Source: W1P20-047 sp045118335
Lineage (GTDB): Bacteria > Actinomycetota > Coriobacteriia > Coriobacteriales > Eggerthellaceae
Length of the DNA stretch: 50,197 nt
Direction: 5' to 3'
NCBI GenBank assembly: GCA_045118335.1
Contig: JBGUXY010000001.1
Coordinates: 1 to 50,197, forward strand
Positions 1 through 7,772 of the stretch are shown in pieces. The translations under genes were made by a program, and so were the position numbers. The number at the start of each line of letters is the position of its first letter. The stretch's first letter is position 1. The notes below the pieces were generated by a model. That model searched no databases. It was not told the origin of the DNA and was given only the letters and a program-made list of their open reading frames with translations.

Positions 1-634
1 AATGATGCCGCAGCCGCAGGATTGGTCCATCGACGGCGACAGCTATCTGAACATGTCCGGCAACTATGCCAGCTACTTCAACAGCATTGGCATCGGTGGC
101 CGCGCCCAGCAGCTTACCGACGAGGAAGCGCGTCTGTACCTCTACGACGACTTGGGCGTGTCCCAGCGCTGGGCCAACAAGTTCAGCGAAGCCGGCATCG
201 AAACCGTGGCCGATTTGGTGGGCTACACCGAAGACGACCTGCTGCGCATCGAGGGCATTGGCGGCAAGGCCATCGAAGAGCTGAAGGCCGGCTTGGAGGA
301 CCATGACCTGCTGCGCGTCATCGAAGATGACCTGAATGCCACCAACGATGACATGAGCCAGCTGCTCGACATGGTGTTCTCGCCCGACGACACCATTCTC
401 ATCGGCGGAGACGAACCTGCCACGTTCAACACCGACGGCGAGGACATGCTGGGTGAGGCCCTGCCTCCGCGTTCGTATCAGCGCAACCTCGAAGAGCTCG
501 ATGCGCTGCTCGGCAACGTGGGCGGTCTTGGGTTTGCCCTTTCCGGCGGCGAGGACGACCTCATCGGCGGGACCGGCCTCATCGGCGGGACCGGTCTCAT
601 CGGCGGCTCGTCGGTCGACTACGACGAAGACTAG
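1..634 (+). CDS. Helix-hairpin-helix protein, C-terminal part (5' end outside window)
   Basis: The reading frame is open to the left edge, so this is probably the end of a longer protein; two Met codons at 2-7 need not be the start. Residues 44-98 of the visible 210 resemble the helix-hairpin-helix fold of the RNA polymerase alpha C-terminal domain and the NusA acidic repeats (LGVSQRW, then AGIETVADLVGYTEDDLL, then IEGIGGKAIEEL). Such domains bind DNA or RNA polymerase. The rest is acidic and ends in a short tandem repeat, LIGGTG, before an acidic tail. Nearby genes do not help: nusA is normally followed by infB, but molybdate genes follow here. It may be the tail of a transcription or nucleic-acid factor; I cannot name it. 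Confidence 0.55.
   Translation, partial: MMPQPQDWSIDGDSYLNMSGNYASYFNSIGIGGRAQQLTDEEARLYLYDDLGVSQRWANKFSEAGIETVADLVGYTEDDLLRIEGIGGKAIEELKAGLEDHDLLRVIEDDLNATNDDMSQLLDMVFSPDDTILIGGDEPATFNTDGEDMLGEALPPRSYQRNLEELDALLGNVGGLGFALSGGEDDLIGGTGLIGGTGLIGGSSVDYDED
560..608 (+). repeat. 18-bp in-frame tandem repeat (2.7 copies)
   Basis: Units CTCATCGGCGGGACCGGC at 560-577 and 578-595 (last base T in the second), then a partial third unit to 608. They encode LIGGTG-LIGGTG-LIGG near the C-terminus of the helix-hairpin-helix protein. Copy number could vary by slippage. Confidence 0.85.
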
Positions 635-635
635 C

Positions 636-667
636 GGTTTCCGCCGTTCTGGCGAACGGCGGAAACC
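636..667 (+). terminator. Hairpin after the first gene (14-bp stem, no T-run)
   Basis: GGTTTCCGCCGTTC (636-649), loop TGGC, then the exact complement (654-667), starting two bases after the stop codon. The position suggests a transcript end, but no T-tract follows, so it may protect the 3' end rather than terminate by itself. Confidence 0.5.
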
Positions 668-691
668 CGCAGCATACGTTGCGACGCTGCG

Positions 692-790
692 AAGGGCCCT
701 GGTGCCCCATCCTGCCCCTTGTGCAAGGCGCTACGCGTACCGAAGTACGCTTGGCCTTGCGGCGGGGTAATCTGGGGCATCGGGGTCCTT
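692..790. repeat. Long imperfect palindrome with GCGTAC-CGAA-GTACGC core (copy 1)
   Basis: Two arms of nearly 50 bases meet at GCGTAC-CGAA-GTACGC (735-750). Outward, GCAAGGC (723-729) pairs with GCCTTGC (754-760), CCCC (715-718) with GGGG (764-767), TGCCCCA (703-709) with TGGGGCA (773-779), and AAGG near 692 with CCTT near 790. A shorter relative with the same core and the same GCCCCTTGT block lies at 2135-2189, on the other side of modA. This looks like a dispersed REP-like or MITE-like element. The rest of the 483-base gap (635-1117) holds a terminator-like hairpin and the modA promoter; I see no gene in it. Confidence 0.7.
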
Positions 791-1026
791 CTCGCTGTTT
801 CACCATGGGCAACCTGCGTCGTTGGCAGATTTGCCGCTGCACAGCATCGCAGATGTGACAGCCAATGCCTCGACTATCGCGTTGGAATCGGTGAGTCAGC
901 TGTCTTAGGCCGCATGAGTTATGGAGGCGATCTTCTCTAAGGGAGTCATCTTTTTTCGATCTGGTCCCCATGTTCATGAGCTGCAATTGATATTCAGCTT
1001 TCATATAGTCTCGAATGAAAATAGTC

Positions 1027-1055
1027 TTGACCGCGAATAAATACATCTTTAGACT
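1027..1055 (+). promoter_or_regulatory. modA promoter with flanking inverted repeat
   Basis: TTGACC (1027-1032), a 17-base spacer and TAGACT (1050-1055) form a good vegetative promoter, predicting a start near 1062 and a leader of about 55 bases. CTCGAAT at 1010-1016 and its complement ATTCGAG at 1066-1072 bracket it, and another CGAAT lies in the spacer. These could be operator half-sites; the regulator is unknown. The short leader leaves no room for a molybdenum-cofactor riboswitch. Confidence 0.55.
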
Positions 1056-1117
1056 TAACTCATCTATTCGAGGATTGGATAGATAAAGAGTATGGGAATC
1101 CAAAAAGGGAGGAACCT

Positions 1118-2071
1118 ATGAAGAAGCGTTCGAGGATACTCTTCGTGGCTATCGCCTGCGTCGCTCTTGCTGCGACGTTTGCGATGTTCGGTTGCGCAAG
1201 CTCCGAGCCAGCCGCTGACGAGGCAACAGACGAGGCCACCGAGCAGACCGAAGAAGCAACGGAGACGGAAGTTGCGGCTACCGAAGAAGCTGCGACCGAG
1301 ACCGCCGAGGCGGTGGAATTGCAGGTCTTTGCCGCCAACTCGCTATCGAAGGCGATGGAAGAAGCCCAGGCAGCATATACCGAGGCCAATCCCAACGTAA
1401 CCTTTGCCGACACCCAGTACAAGTCTTCCGGCGAGCTGAATGAGCTGCTCGAGGGCGGTGCTACCGCTGACGTGCTCATTTCCGCCTCCAAGGGGAAGAT
1501 GGACGATGCGGAAGATGCCGGTTTCATCGATCCTTCCACTCGTTTCGACATGTTCACCAACAACTTGGTGATGGTCGTTGCCGAGGATAGCGACATCGAA
1601 GAGCTCACGCTCGACGATATCGCCACTGGCGAATACACCATCTGCGTGGGTGACGATTCCGTGCCCGCCGGTAACTATGCTAACCAGTCCCTGTCCACCG
1701 TGGGTTGCTTCAACGATCCCGAGGGCAATGTTGGCGCTGACTCCGCTGGCAAGGCCGAAGGTACCGACCCGTATGCTGGCACTCCGATCGAGGGCAAGGT
1801 CGTTACCGACACCTCCGTTGGCAACGTGTGCGAGCATGCAGCTACCGGTGACGTGGATGTGGCCTTCGTATATGACTCCGACGTATTCCGCTTTGGTGGC
1901 GTCAAGGTCGTTTGCACGGTTCCTGCCGACACTCATAAGAACATCGTCTATCCTGCTGCCGTGATTGCCGATTCCCAGAACACCGAAGCTGCTGCTGCGT
2001 TCCTGGATTGGTGCTACAACGATCCTGAGGCTGCCCAAATTTGGGAGGCTTGGGGCTTCACGTTGGCTTAG
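1118..2071 (+). CDS. modA: Molybdate ABC transporter, substrate-binding lipoprotein
   Basis: Captures molybdate (possibly tungstate) outside the membrane and hands it to ModB/ModC. The 317-residue protein has a lipoprotein signal with the likely lipidated Cys26 (AMFGC), then an acidic Thr/Glu/Ala linker to about residue 70 that would tether the domain to the membrane. The binding domain follows: LQVFAANSL, then YKSSGEL, a loop carrying the ligand-contacting Ser, and VAFVYDSDV, as in the ModA family. It is somewhat longer than usual because of the linker and a Gly/Asp-rich insert around residues 205-225. The ATG at 1118 follows GGGAGGAAC. A hairpin at 2075-2099 and a palindromic repeat separate it from modB, which has its own -10. 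Confidence 0.93.
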   Translation: MKKRSRILFVAIACVALAATFAMFGCASSEPAADEATDEATEQTEEATETEVAATEEAATETAEAVELQVFAANSLSKAMEEAQAAYTEANPNVTFADTQYKSSGELNELLEGGATADVLISASKGKMDDAEDAGFIDPSTRFDMFTNNLVMVVAEDSDIEELTLDDIATGEYTICVGDDSVPAGNYANQSLSTVGCFNDPEGNVGADSAGKAEGTDPYAGTPIEGKVVTDTSVGNVCEHAATGDVDVAFVYDSDVFRFGGVKVVCTVPADTHKNIVYPAAVIADSQNTEAAAAFLDWCYNDPEAAQIWEAWGFTLA

Positions 2072-2074
2072 TGA

Positions 2075-2099
2075 TTCGGCGGTTCTATGAGCCGCTGAA
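2075..2099 (+). terminator. Hairpin after modA
   Basis: TTCGGCGG (2075-2082) pairs with CCGCTGAA (2092-2099) with one wobble, three bases after the modA stop codon. There is no clear T-run. It may dampen read-through and help make modA more abundant than modBC, as is common for binding proteins. Confidence 0.45.
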
Positions 2100-2134
2100 C
2101 AGCTCAATGCCGGGGTCGCTCATGCACGTCGCTT

Positions 2135-2189
2135 AGCCCCTTGTTTGCTCCGTTGCGTACTGAAGTACGCTCCAGCGCAAGTCAAGGCT
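2135..2189. repeat. Imperfect palindrome with GCGTAC-TGAA-GTACGC core (copy 2)
   Basis: The core GCGTAC-TGAA-GTACGC (2155-2170) differs from copy 1 only in the first loop base. Both copies share GCCCCTTGT upstream of the core (2136-2144 here, 714-722 in copy 1). TTGC/GCAA and AGCC..CTTG/CAAGGCT extend the stem. The two copies flank modA. Confidence 0.65.
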
Positions 2190-2263
2190 ATCTGGCGCAC
2201 CTGGGCGGCCTCGCTGGCTTTTGACGGGTCTGAGACGTTGGGTTTGCAGTGTCGTGTGTGGCA

Positions 2264-2269
2264 TATAAT
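2264..2269 (+). promoter_or_regulatory. -10 element for modB
   Basis: A perfect TATAAT lies 36 bases before the modB GTG. I see no convincing -35 at the right distance, only TTGGGT and TTTGCA at 19- and 15-base spacings. It suggests modBC has its own start in addition to any read-through from modA. Confidence 0.45.
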
Positions 2270-2304
2270 AGCTCTGATGAATTGTTCCGGAGAGGGAAGA
2301 ATCG

Positions 2305-3774
2305 GTGCAGAGAATAAATCTTTTGAAACGGGTTTGGGCATGCATGATCGCATGCTTGTTTGCGTTTTGGGGAATGCCGGCCTTTGCGTGGGCGGCAGAG
2401 GGGAACGATGAAGTTGACATCGTACCGTCTGCGGAGGATGCCGGAGCAGCGGAATCGGGGTCTGAGGCAGAAAACGCAGAGGCCGAGGCGGCCTTGGAGG
2501 CTTCTGCCATCGACACGACAGATGTCATCCTGTCTGCAAATGACGATGCGGCGCTCATCGAGGGGTGCAGCTTCGCGGTGCACGAGTTCAAACGTGCGCA
2601 GACGGGCACCAGCACCAACATAGACGATGTTTTCTACGGATACCACTTTCTTTCCGGTTCGGATCCGAACCGGGTGTCGCTCATAGCCACTGACGAGATG
2701 GTGGTCGTGTATGTGCCCGAAAGCGAAACGGAACGCTACGGTATCGACATCAAGGATGTCACCATGCAAAACGAGCTCAAGGAACAGCTGTTCGCGCTGG
2801 ATACCCTGAACGCGCATGGCGGCGATGTCATTGGCGACGAGACGCCCTGGTATTTCACCACCGAACAGGAATACACGGTCAACCACCTGTCCTTCAAGTT
2901 CCATCAAGAGTTGAAGGAGGGTTTCTTCTACGATTGCGTGCTCGGCGAAGACGGCAGCGACTTGGAGCAGCAGAGCAACCCGTACCGCACTGACTTCTCG
3001 CATGCCTGCTTCGCGACGCTCATCTCAGCTGATGAGGTGGAGATCGCAGCTCCGCCAACCTGGAGGGAATCTACGGCGAAATTCTTGACCACAATGGATT
3101 ATTCGCCGCTCCTGGTGACACTGAAGACCACCTTCACCGCAATCGTCTTCATCTTCATCTTGGGCTTGTTGGCTGCATATTTCACGTTGCATATTCCCTC
3201 TCGGGCGCAAGATGTGGCTGACTCCATCTTCACCATTCCGATGGTCCTCCCGCCGACCGTATGCGGTTTCCTGCTGCTGCTATTGTTGGGGCGCAACACC
3301 TTTATAGGCCGCTGGTTCATCGCCATTGGGTTTCCACTCATCTTCAGCTGGCCGGCGACAGTCATTGCCGCCGTGGTAGTGGCTTTTCCGTTGATGTATC
3401 GCAGTGCGCGTGGTGCCTTCGAGAACCTCGACCCCAACATGCTCGATGCGGCGAAGACGCTGGGCTGGTCGAATGCGAAGATATTCTTCAAGCTGATGCT
3501 ACCGCTATCGTGGTCGAGCATTGCTGCGGGAACCGTGCTTGCGTTCGCTCGTGCCTTGGGCGAATTCGGCGCCACGCTGTTTTTGGCAGGAAACTATCTG
3601 GGTATCACGCGGACAATACCCATTGCCATCTACTTCGAATGGATGAACGGCAATACCGATATCGCCCTGTTCTGGACAGGCGTGATCATGGCGTTCAGCT
3701 TCATCGTGATATTGTTCATCAACCTGTGGAGCCGCCATACCACGCGCTATAGGAGGGGGGCGATCGAAGAATGA
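2305..3774 (+). CDS. modB: Molybdate ABC transporter permease with N-terminal ectodomain
   Basis: Forms the membrane channel for molybdate. Residues from about 265 to 489 are a normal-sized ModB, with several helices and the coupling (EAA-type) loop LDAAKTLGWSNAKIFFKLML, which docks on ModC. The first 260 residues are unusual: a signal sequence (LFAFWGMPAFAWA) and a soluble, acidic domain of about 230 residues that would lie outside the cell. It resembles no ModA that I recognise. The GTG start at 2305 follows GAGGGAAG and a TATAAT, and the frame is unbroken into the permease part, so the extension looks genuine. The gene overlaps modC by four bases (ATGA). The permease assignment is secure; the ectodomain's role is unknown, perhaps ligand sensing or docking of ModA. 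Confidence 0.9.
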   Translation: MQRINLLKRVWACMIACLFAFWGMPAFAWAAEGNDEVDIVPSAEDAGAAESGSEAENAEAEAALEASAIDTTDVILSANDDAALIEGCSFAVHEFKRAQTGTSTNIDDVFYGYHFLSGSDPNRVSLIATDEMVVVYVPESETERYGIDIKDVTMQNELKEQLFALDTLNAHGGDVIGDETPWYFTTEQEYTVNHLSFKFHQELKEGFFYDCVLGEDGSDLEQQSNPYRTDFSHACFATLISADEVEIAAPPTWRESTAKFLTTMDYSPLLVTLKTTFTAIVFIFILGLLAAYFTLHIPSRAQDVADSIFTIPMVLPPTVCGFLLLLLLGRNTFIGRWFIAIGFPLIFSWPATVIAAVVVAFPLMYRSARGAFENLDPNMLDAAKTLGWSNAKIFFKLMLPLSWSSIAAGTVLAFARALGEFGATLFLAGNYLGITRTIPIAIYFEWMNGNTDIALFWTGVIMAFSFIVILFINLWSRHTTRYRRGAIEE

Positions 3775-4880
3775 GCCTGTTCGTGGACATTCGCAAGAGT
3801 TTTGGGTCTTATTTGCTCGACGTCTCGTTCGAAGCCGGTGCCGAGACGTTTGGCCTGCTGGGAGCATCGGGTTGCGGCAAAAGCCTGACCATGCGCTGTA
3901 TCGCAGGCATCGAGACGCCCGATGAGGGGCGCATCGTGGTCAACGGGGTTCCTTTCTTCGATTCCGCCAAGCATATCAACCTGACCCCCCAACAGCGCAA
4001 AACGGCTCTGCTTTTCCAGAACTATATGCTCTTTCCCAACCTCACGGTGGAGCAGAACGTGGCTGCAGGCATCGGCAAGGAGGTGCCGCGCTCGGAACGC
4101 GATGGGATTGTGAACGATGAGCTCGTCCGCTTCGATGTCGTGCAATTCCGCAAGCGCTATCCCGCGCAGCTTTCCGGTGGTCAGCAGCAACGCGTCGCTT
4201 TGGCGCGCATGCTTGCAGCCAAGCCGGGCATTCTGATGCTGGATGAACCGTTTTCGGCACTGGACTCGCATTTGAAGGGCATGCTCGAGCAGAATCTCGT
4301 CAGCCTGTTCGAAGCGTTTCAGGGCACCATCCTGTACGTGAGCCACGACATCGACGAGGCCATCCGTTTCTGCGACCGCGTTGCCGTCATGGACAATGGC
4401 CGTATCAAGGAAATCGATGCTGGACGCGAATTGGTGAACCATCCGAAGAGTCTGGCTGCCGTAAAGCTCTCCGGTTGCAAGAATGCCACCGAAGCTCAAT
4501 ACGTGGACGACCATCATGTGTTCTGCCCGAAATGGGGTGTGACCATAGGAACGGGTGAGCGTAGCGTATCTCCTGATGTAAAACACCTCGGCATTCGCGC
4601 ATTCTATCTCGAGCCGGCGTCTGGTCCTGGCGAGAACGTTTTTCTCATGCGAGTCGACCGCGTGAGTGATTCCCGTTTCGATCGAACGGTGCTGCTGAAC
4701 TTCGTCGAGGGTAAGCGGGCTGTGGAATCGGTCTTCGACAAGGGCGAGATTCATGCCATCCACGAGAGCCTGTTCTGGCGCATCGACATGCTTCGCCAGA
4801 ATAGCTTCCCTTTGCCGAACAAAGGCGACGAGCTCTACATCCGTATCCTGCCCGAAAAGCTCTACCTCGTAAGCGATTAA
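3771..4880 (+). CDS. modC: Molybdate ABC transporter ATP-binding protein
   Basis: Hydrolyses ATP to drive molybdate uptake through ModB. Visible motifs are Walker A GASGCGKS (31-38), the ABC signature LSGGQQQRVALARM (about 134) and Walker B ILMLDEPFSALD (154-165), followed by the switch His (YVSHDIDEA). Residues 240-369 form a C-terminal regulatory region in the position of the TOBE domain that binds oxyanion in ModC. The ATG overlaps the modB stop (ATGA), indicating coupled translation, and AGGAGG lies upstream. The length of 369 is normal. Because a modA-modB pair precedes it and moaA/moaC follow, molybdate is far more likely than sulfate or spermidine. Confidence 0.92.
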   Translation: MSLFVDIRKSFGSYLLDVSFEAGAETFGLLGASGCGKSLTMRCIAGIETPDEGRIVVNGVPFFDSAKHINLTPQQRKTALLFQNYMLFPNLTVEQNVAAGIGKEVPRSERDGIVNDELVRFDVVQFRKRYPAQLSGGQQQRVALARMLAAKPGILMLDEPFSALDSHLKGMLEQNLVSLFEAFQGTILYVSHDIDEAIRFCDRVAVMDNGRIKEIDAGRELVNHPKSLAAVKLSGCKNATEAQYVDDHHVFCPKWGVTIGTGERSVSPDVKHLGIRAFYLEPASGPGENVFLMRVDRVSDSRFDRTVLLNFVEGKRAVESVFDKGEIHAIHESLFWRIDMLRQNSFPLPNKGDELYIRILPEKLYLVSD

Positions 4881-5107
4881 CTTGGTTTTGCTGTCGTATG
4901 TCGGATCATTGGGGAGCCATGCGGCATGCGTATGGGATGAAGCATCGGATGGATCGAGGTCAAATCTGGTGCGACCCGCGTATGAGCGCATGCTTATCGG
5001 GTGTAGGTTTCCGACGGCCTACCTCCAGCCTGAATCCTGATACATCCCACCTTCGTCATGATTGGTGATATTTCGTACCGTTTGGTATCGCAAAGCATCA
5101 TTATCCT

Positions 5108-5136
5108 TTTTCATATTAGATTCGAAGCACTATAAT
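5108..5136 (+). promoter_or_regulatory. moaAC promoter
   Basis: TTTTCA (5108-5113), a 17-base spacer and a perfect TATAAT (5131-5136), with a predicted start near 5143 just before the ribosome-binding site. The preceding stretch (4881-5107) shows no gene. It holds a short GTAGG/CCTAC hairpin near 5015-5035, and I could not recognise a riboswitch. Confidence 0.6.
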
Positions 5137-5165
5137 GTCCTTCCAGGAGGAAGGGAGGACTCCAG

Positions 5166-6173
5166 TTGAAGGATGCACACGGACGCACGATTGACTACAT
5201 GCGTATATCGCTGACCGATAGATGTAACCTCCGCTGCATCTACTGCATGCCGGCGGAAGGTGTGTGTCAGGTGCCGCACGATGAAATCATGCGCTTCGAC
5301 GAAATCTGCCGTCTGGTGCGCATCGCGTCGGACATGGGCATTCGACGCATACGTCTGACGGGTGGCGAGCCGCTTGTTCGCAAAGGCGTTGTCGACCTGG
5401 TGAGGGAAATTGCGAACATGCCTGGCGTGGAAGATGTCTCCATGACCACGAACGGTATCTTGCTTGCACGATACGCCAATGCTTTGCGCGAAGCGGGCTT
5501 GCGCCGTGTGAACATATCGTTGGATACGCTCGACAGCGACCAATTCCGTTCGATAACGCGCGGAGGCGATATCACGTCCGTGTTTGCGGGTATCGATGCG
5601 GCTTTGGATGCGGGTTTCAACCCTGTGAAGATTAACGCGGTGGCGGTACGCAGCCTCGAGCAGGATTTCTATGCGTTCGCAAAGCTATCGCTGGTAAAGC
5701 CATTGCACATGCGTTTCATCGAATACATGCCCGTGGGAGATTCCAGTGGCGTGGAAGGTTGCGGTTGGGGTCCGCAGGACGTCATCAGCTGCGAGGAAAT
5801 CATGGAGCAGATCAACGAGCGCGCAGAACGCGAGGGTGTGGGTTCGTTGGTGCCTGCTGGGAAAAAGCCCGATGGCGGCGGTCCGGCTCGTTACTTTCAG
5901 TTCCCGGACGCTCAAGGTACCGTGGGCTTCATATCACCGCTTTCGCGCCACTTTTGCAGTGAATGCAACCGGCTCCGTTTGACTTCTGAGGGAATGATTC
6001 GTCCCTGCCTGTTTTCCGACCAGCAGTTCAGCGTGAGAGAAGCTCTGCACGAAGGCACTGACGATGATGTACGTGCCTTGCTGAGCCGAGCACTTCGCTT
6101 AAAGCCCGACGAACACACTCAAGGCGATCATGCCAACGCAACGACAACCAACATGAACACCATAGGAGGGTAA
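5166..6173 (+). CDS. moaA: GTP 3',8-cyclase (molybdenum cofactor biosynthesis)
   Basis: Radical-SAM enzyme that, with MoaC, turns GTP into cyclic pyranopterin monophosphate, the first step of molybdopterin synthesis. The SAM-cluster cysteines are C20, C24 and C27 (CNLRCIYC). The second, GTP-binding cluster uses C264, C267 and C281 (CSECN to RPC). The protein ends in GlyGly, the conserved MoaA tail that completes the active site. The length of 335 is typical. The start is TTG at 5166 after a purine-rich GGAGGAAGGGAGG; the first residues (KDAHGRTIDYMRISLTDRC) match the family's usual beginning, so no later start fits. moaC begins one base after the stop, so the two form one unit. Confidence 0.95.
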   Translation: MKDAHGRTIDYMRISLTDRCNLRCIYCMPAEGVCQVPHDEIMRFDEICRLVRIASDMGIRRIRLTGGEPLVRKGVVDLVREIANMPGVEDVSMTTNGILLARYANALREAGLRRVNISLDTLDSDQFRSITRGGDITSVFAGIDAALDAGFNPVKINAVAVRSLEQDFYAFAKLSLVKPLHMRFIEYMPVGDSSGVEGCGWGPQDVISCEEIMEQINERAEREGVGSLVPAGKKPDGGGPARYFQFPDAQGTVGFISPLSRHFCSECNRLRLTSEGMIRPCLFSDQQFSVREALHEGTDDDVRALLSRALRLKPDEHTQGDHANATTTNMNTIGG

Positions 6174-6174
6174 G

Positions 6175-6672
6175 ATGGCCGAGTTGACGCACGTAGATGC
6201 CAAAGGCGATGTGCGAATGGTGGATGTGGGGCAGAAGGCTGATACGCAGCGAATTGCGGTGGCGGAGGGGTTCATCTCGATGAAACCAGAGACGCTTGCG
6301 CTCATCGTGGAGGGCAAGGCCGCCAAAGGCGACGTGCTCGCGTGCGCACGTGTGGCGGGCATCATGGCGTCGAAGCAGACATCCACGCTCATTCCCATGT
6401 GTCACCCGCTTCTCATTACAAAATCGAAGGTAGAATGCGATCCCGTTTTCGAGGGGCAGCGCGAAGATGGTCGCGTGGGCATCCACATCACGGCGACCTG
6501 TGGCGTCACGGGCAAGACCGGCATAGAGATGGAGGCGCTCACGGCGGCGTCCATTGCGTGTTTAACCGTCTACGACATGTGCAAGGCGGTCGACCGCGGC
6601 ATGGAAATCATGGACGTACGCCTTCTGAAGAAGGACGGCGGCAAAACGGGCCTGTGGCTGCGCGAGGAATGA
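6175..6672 (+). CDS. moaC: Cyclic pyranopterin monophosphate synthase
   Basis: Converts the MoaA product (3',8-cyclo-GTP) into cyclic pyranopterin monophosphate. The family blocks are all present in 165 residues: MVDVGQK near the N-terminus, MASKQTSTLIPMCHPL, TGKTGIEMEALTAAS with the catalytic region, and YDMCKAVDRGMEI with the conserved Lys and Asp. The ATG at 6175 is separated from the moaA stop by one base, and its GGAGGG lies inside the moaA end, so translation is probably coupled. The later pathway genes (moaD/E, moeA, mogA) are not in the window. Confidence 0.95.
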   Translation: MAELTHVDAKGDVRMVDVGQKADTQRIAVAEGFISMKPETLALIVEGKAAKGDVLACARVAGIMASKQTSTLIPMCHPLLITKSKVECDPVFEGQREDGRVGIHITATCGVTGKTGIEMEALTAASIACLTVYDMCKAVDRGMEIMDVRLLKKDGGKTGLWLREE

Positions 6673-6773
6673 AACATCTGGTAGTTGGTTCGGCGAGCGC
6701 ATCGGATGGTTTGCACATCTCTATGCGCGCTCGCTGTATTTCAACGACGCAGGCTGGTAACAGTATCCGATTA

Positions 6774-6782
6774 TGCTAGACT
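6774..6782 (+). promoter_or_regulatory. Extended -10 (TGC-TAGACT) ahead of the yebC-type gene
   Basis: TG, one base, then TAGACT. The same TGC-TAGAAT pattern precedes the penicillin-binding protein gene (43699-43707) and tyrS (49179-49187). No strong -35 is visible, as often with extended -10 promoters. Confidence 0.45.
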
Positions 6783-6849
6783 AACCAGTTGCGGCCTGCG
6801 GTTTGGCCGTCACATCTGTCAGCAAGAGTGAAAGAGCGAAAGAGGCGTT

Positions 6850-7647
6850 ATGTCTGGGCATTCCAAATGGGCAACCACCAAGCATCGTAAAGCTGCGCAG
6901 GATGCGAAGCGCTCTGCGTTGTTCGGCAAGCTGTCCCGTAACATCACGGTGGCGGCAAAGGAAGGCGGCGATCCCAATCCCGACAACAACGCATCGCTGG
7001 CTGCGGCAATAGAAAAGGCCAAGGCGAACTCGCTGCCGAAAGACAAGATCAAGACTGCCATCGACAAGGCGTTCGGTTCTGGCAAAGATGCCGCCAACTA
7101 CGAAACGGTCATCTACGAGGGGTACGGTCCCTGCGGTATCGCCATCTACTGCGAGGCCCTAACCGACAACCGCAACCGCACGGCAGCCGATGTGCGCAGC
7201 GCGTTTGCCCACGCAGGTGGCAATCTGGGCACCAGTGGTTCGGTGGCGTTCCAGTTCGAGCGCAAGGGCGAAATTCTGGTCGAGAAGATTATCAAAAGCG
7301 AGGAAAAGAAGGTTCCCGACAAGGAAAACGCCGTTGACGAAGAAGAATTCATGATGGCTGTTGCCGAAGCGGGTGGCGAAGATTACGAAGACGCCGAGGA
7401 CGAATGGGTCGTCACCACGGCTCCCGGCGACCTGATGGCCGTGAAGAAGGGCCTAGAAGAGCAGGGTATCGAAACCAAGGGTGCCGAGCTCATCATGACG
7501 CCCACCACTCCCACCACGGTAACCGCAAGCGACGCCAAGAAGGTCATGCGCTTGGTCGACCGCCTAGAAGAGCTCGAAGACCTGCAAAACGTCTACCACA
7601 CGATGGACATCACCGACGAAATCGCCGCAGCTCTCGAGGAAGAGTAA
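6850..7647 (+). CDS. YebC/PmpR family (TACO1-like) regulator
   Basis: Members of this widespread family are called transcriptional regulators, and some relatives help ribosomes through difficult stretches such as proline runs. The signature start SGHSKWATTKHRKAAQDAKR is complete, followed by GGDPNPDNN, YEGYGPCGIAI and RTAADVRSAFAHAGGNLG. The 265-residue length is slightly above the usual 240-250 because of an acidic insert around residues 150-175. The ATG at 6850 follows AAAGAGG. It appears monocistronic: an extended -10 lies upstream and a strong GC hairpin downstream. No ruvC or other Holliday-junction gene, a frequent partner, is nearby. Confidence 0.92.
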   Translation: MSGHSKWATTKHRKAAQDAKRSALFGKLSRNITVAAKEGGDPNPDNNASLAAAIEKAKANSLPKDKIKTAIDKAFGSGKDAANYETVIYEGYGPCGIAIYCEALTDNRNRTAADVRSAFAHAGGNLGTSGSVAFQFERKGEILVEKIIKSEEKKVPDKENAVDEEEFMMAVAEAGGEDYEDAEDEWVVTTAPGDLMAVKKGLEEQGIETKGAELIMTPTTPTTVTASDAKKVMRLVDRLEELEDLQNVYHTMDITDEIAAALEEE

Positions 7648-7680
7648 CCGAGTCGAAAGATCTGCGATTATCCAAACAGT

Positions 7681-7706
7681 CGGGCCCCGATGACAATCGG
7701 GGCCCG
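7681..7706 (+). terminator. Terminator after the yebC-type gene
   Basis: CGGGCCCCGAT (7681-7691), loop GACA, exact complement (7696-7706), then TTCGCTTC. An 11-bp GC-rich perfect stem with only a weak T-tract. Confidence 0.7.
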
Positions 7707-7772
7707 TTCGCTTCTATCGCCTGTATCTCGTGAGCCGGATTGGGCTATGGTGCATCCTCCTAAACTGGCAGC

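Noticed and set aside
597..1103. Open frame of 168 codons on the minus strand across the gap before modA
   Set aside because: Runs through the terminator-like hairpin, the long palindrome and the modA promoter; basic, low-quality sequence with no family features.
3747..4991. Open frame of 414 codons on the minus strand
   Set aside because: Antisense to modC with no recognisable motifs.
4881..5165. Molybdenum-cofactor riboswitch upstream of moaA
   Set aside because: The predicted transcript starts near 5143, leaving about 20 bases of leader, and I could not find the conserved core. A covariance scan for that riboswitch would settle it.
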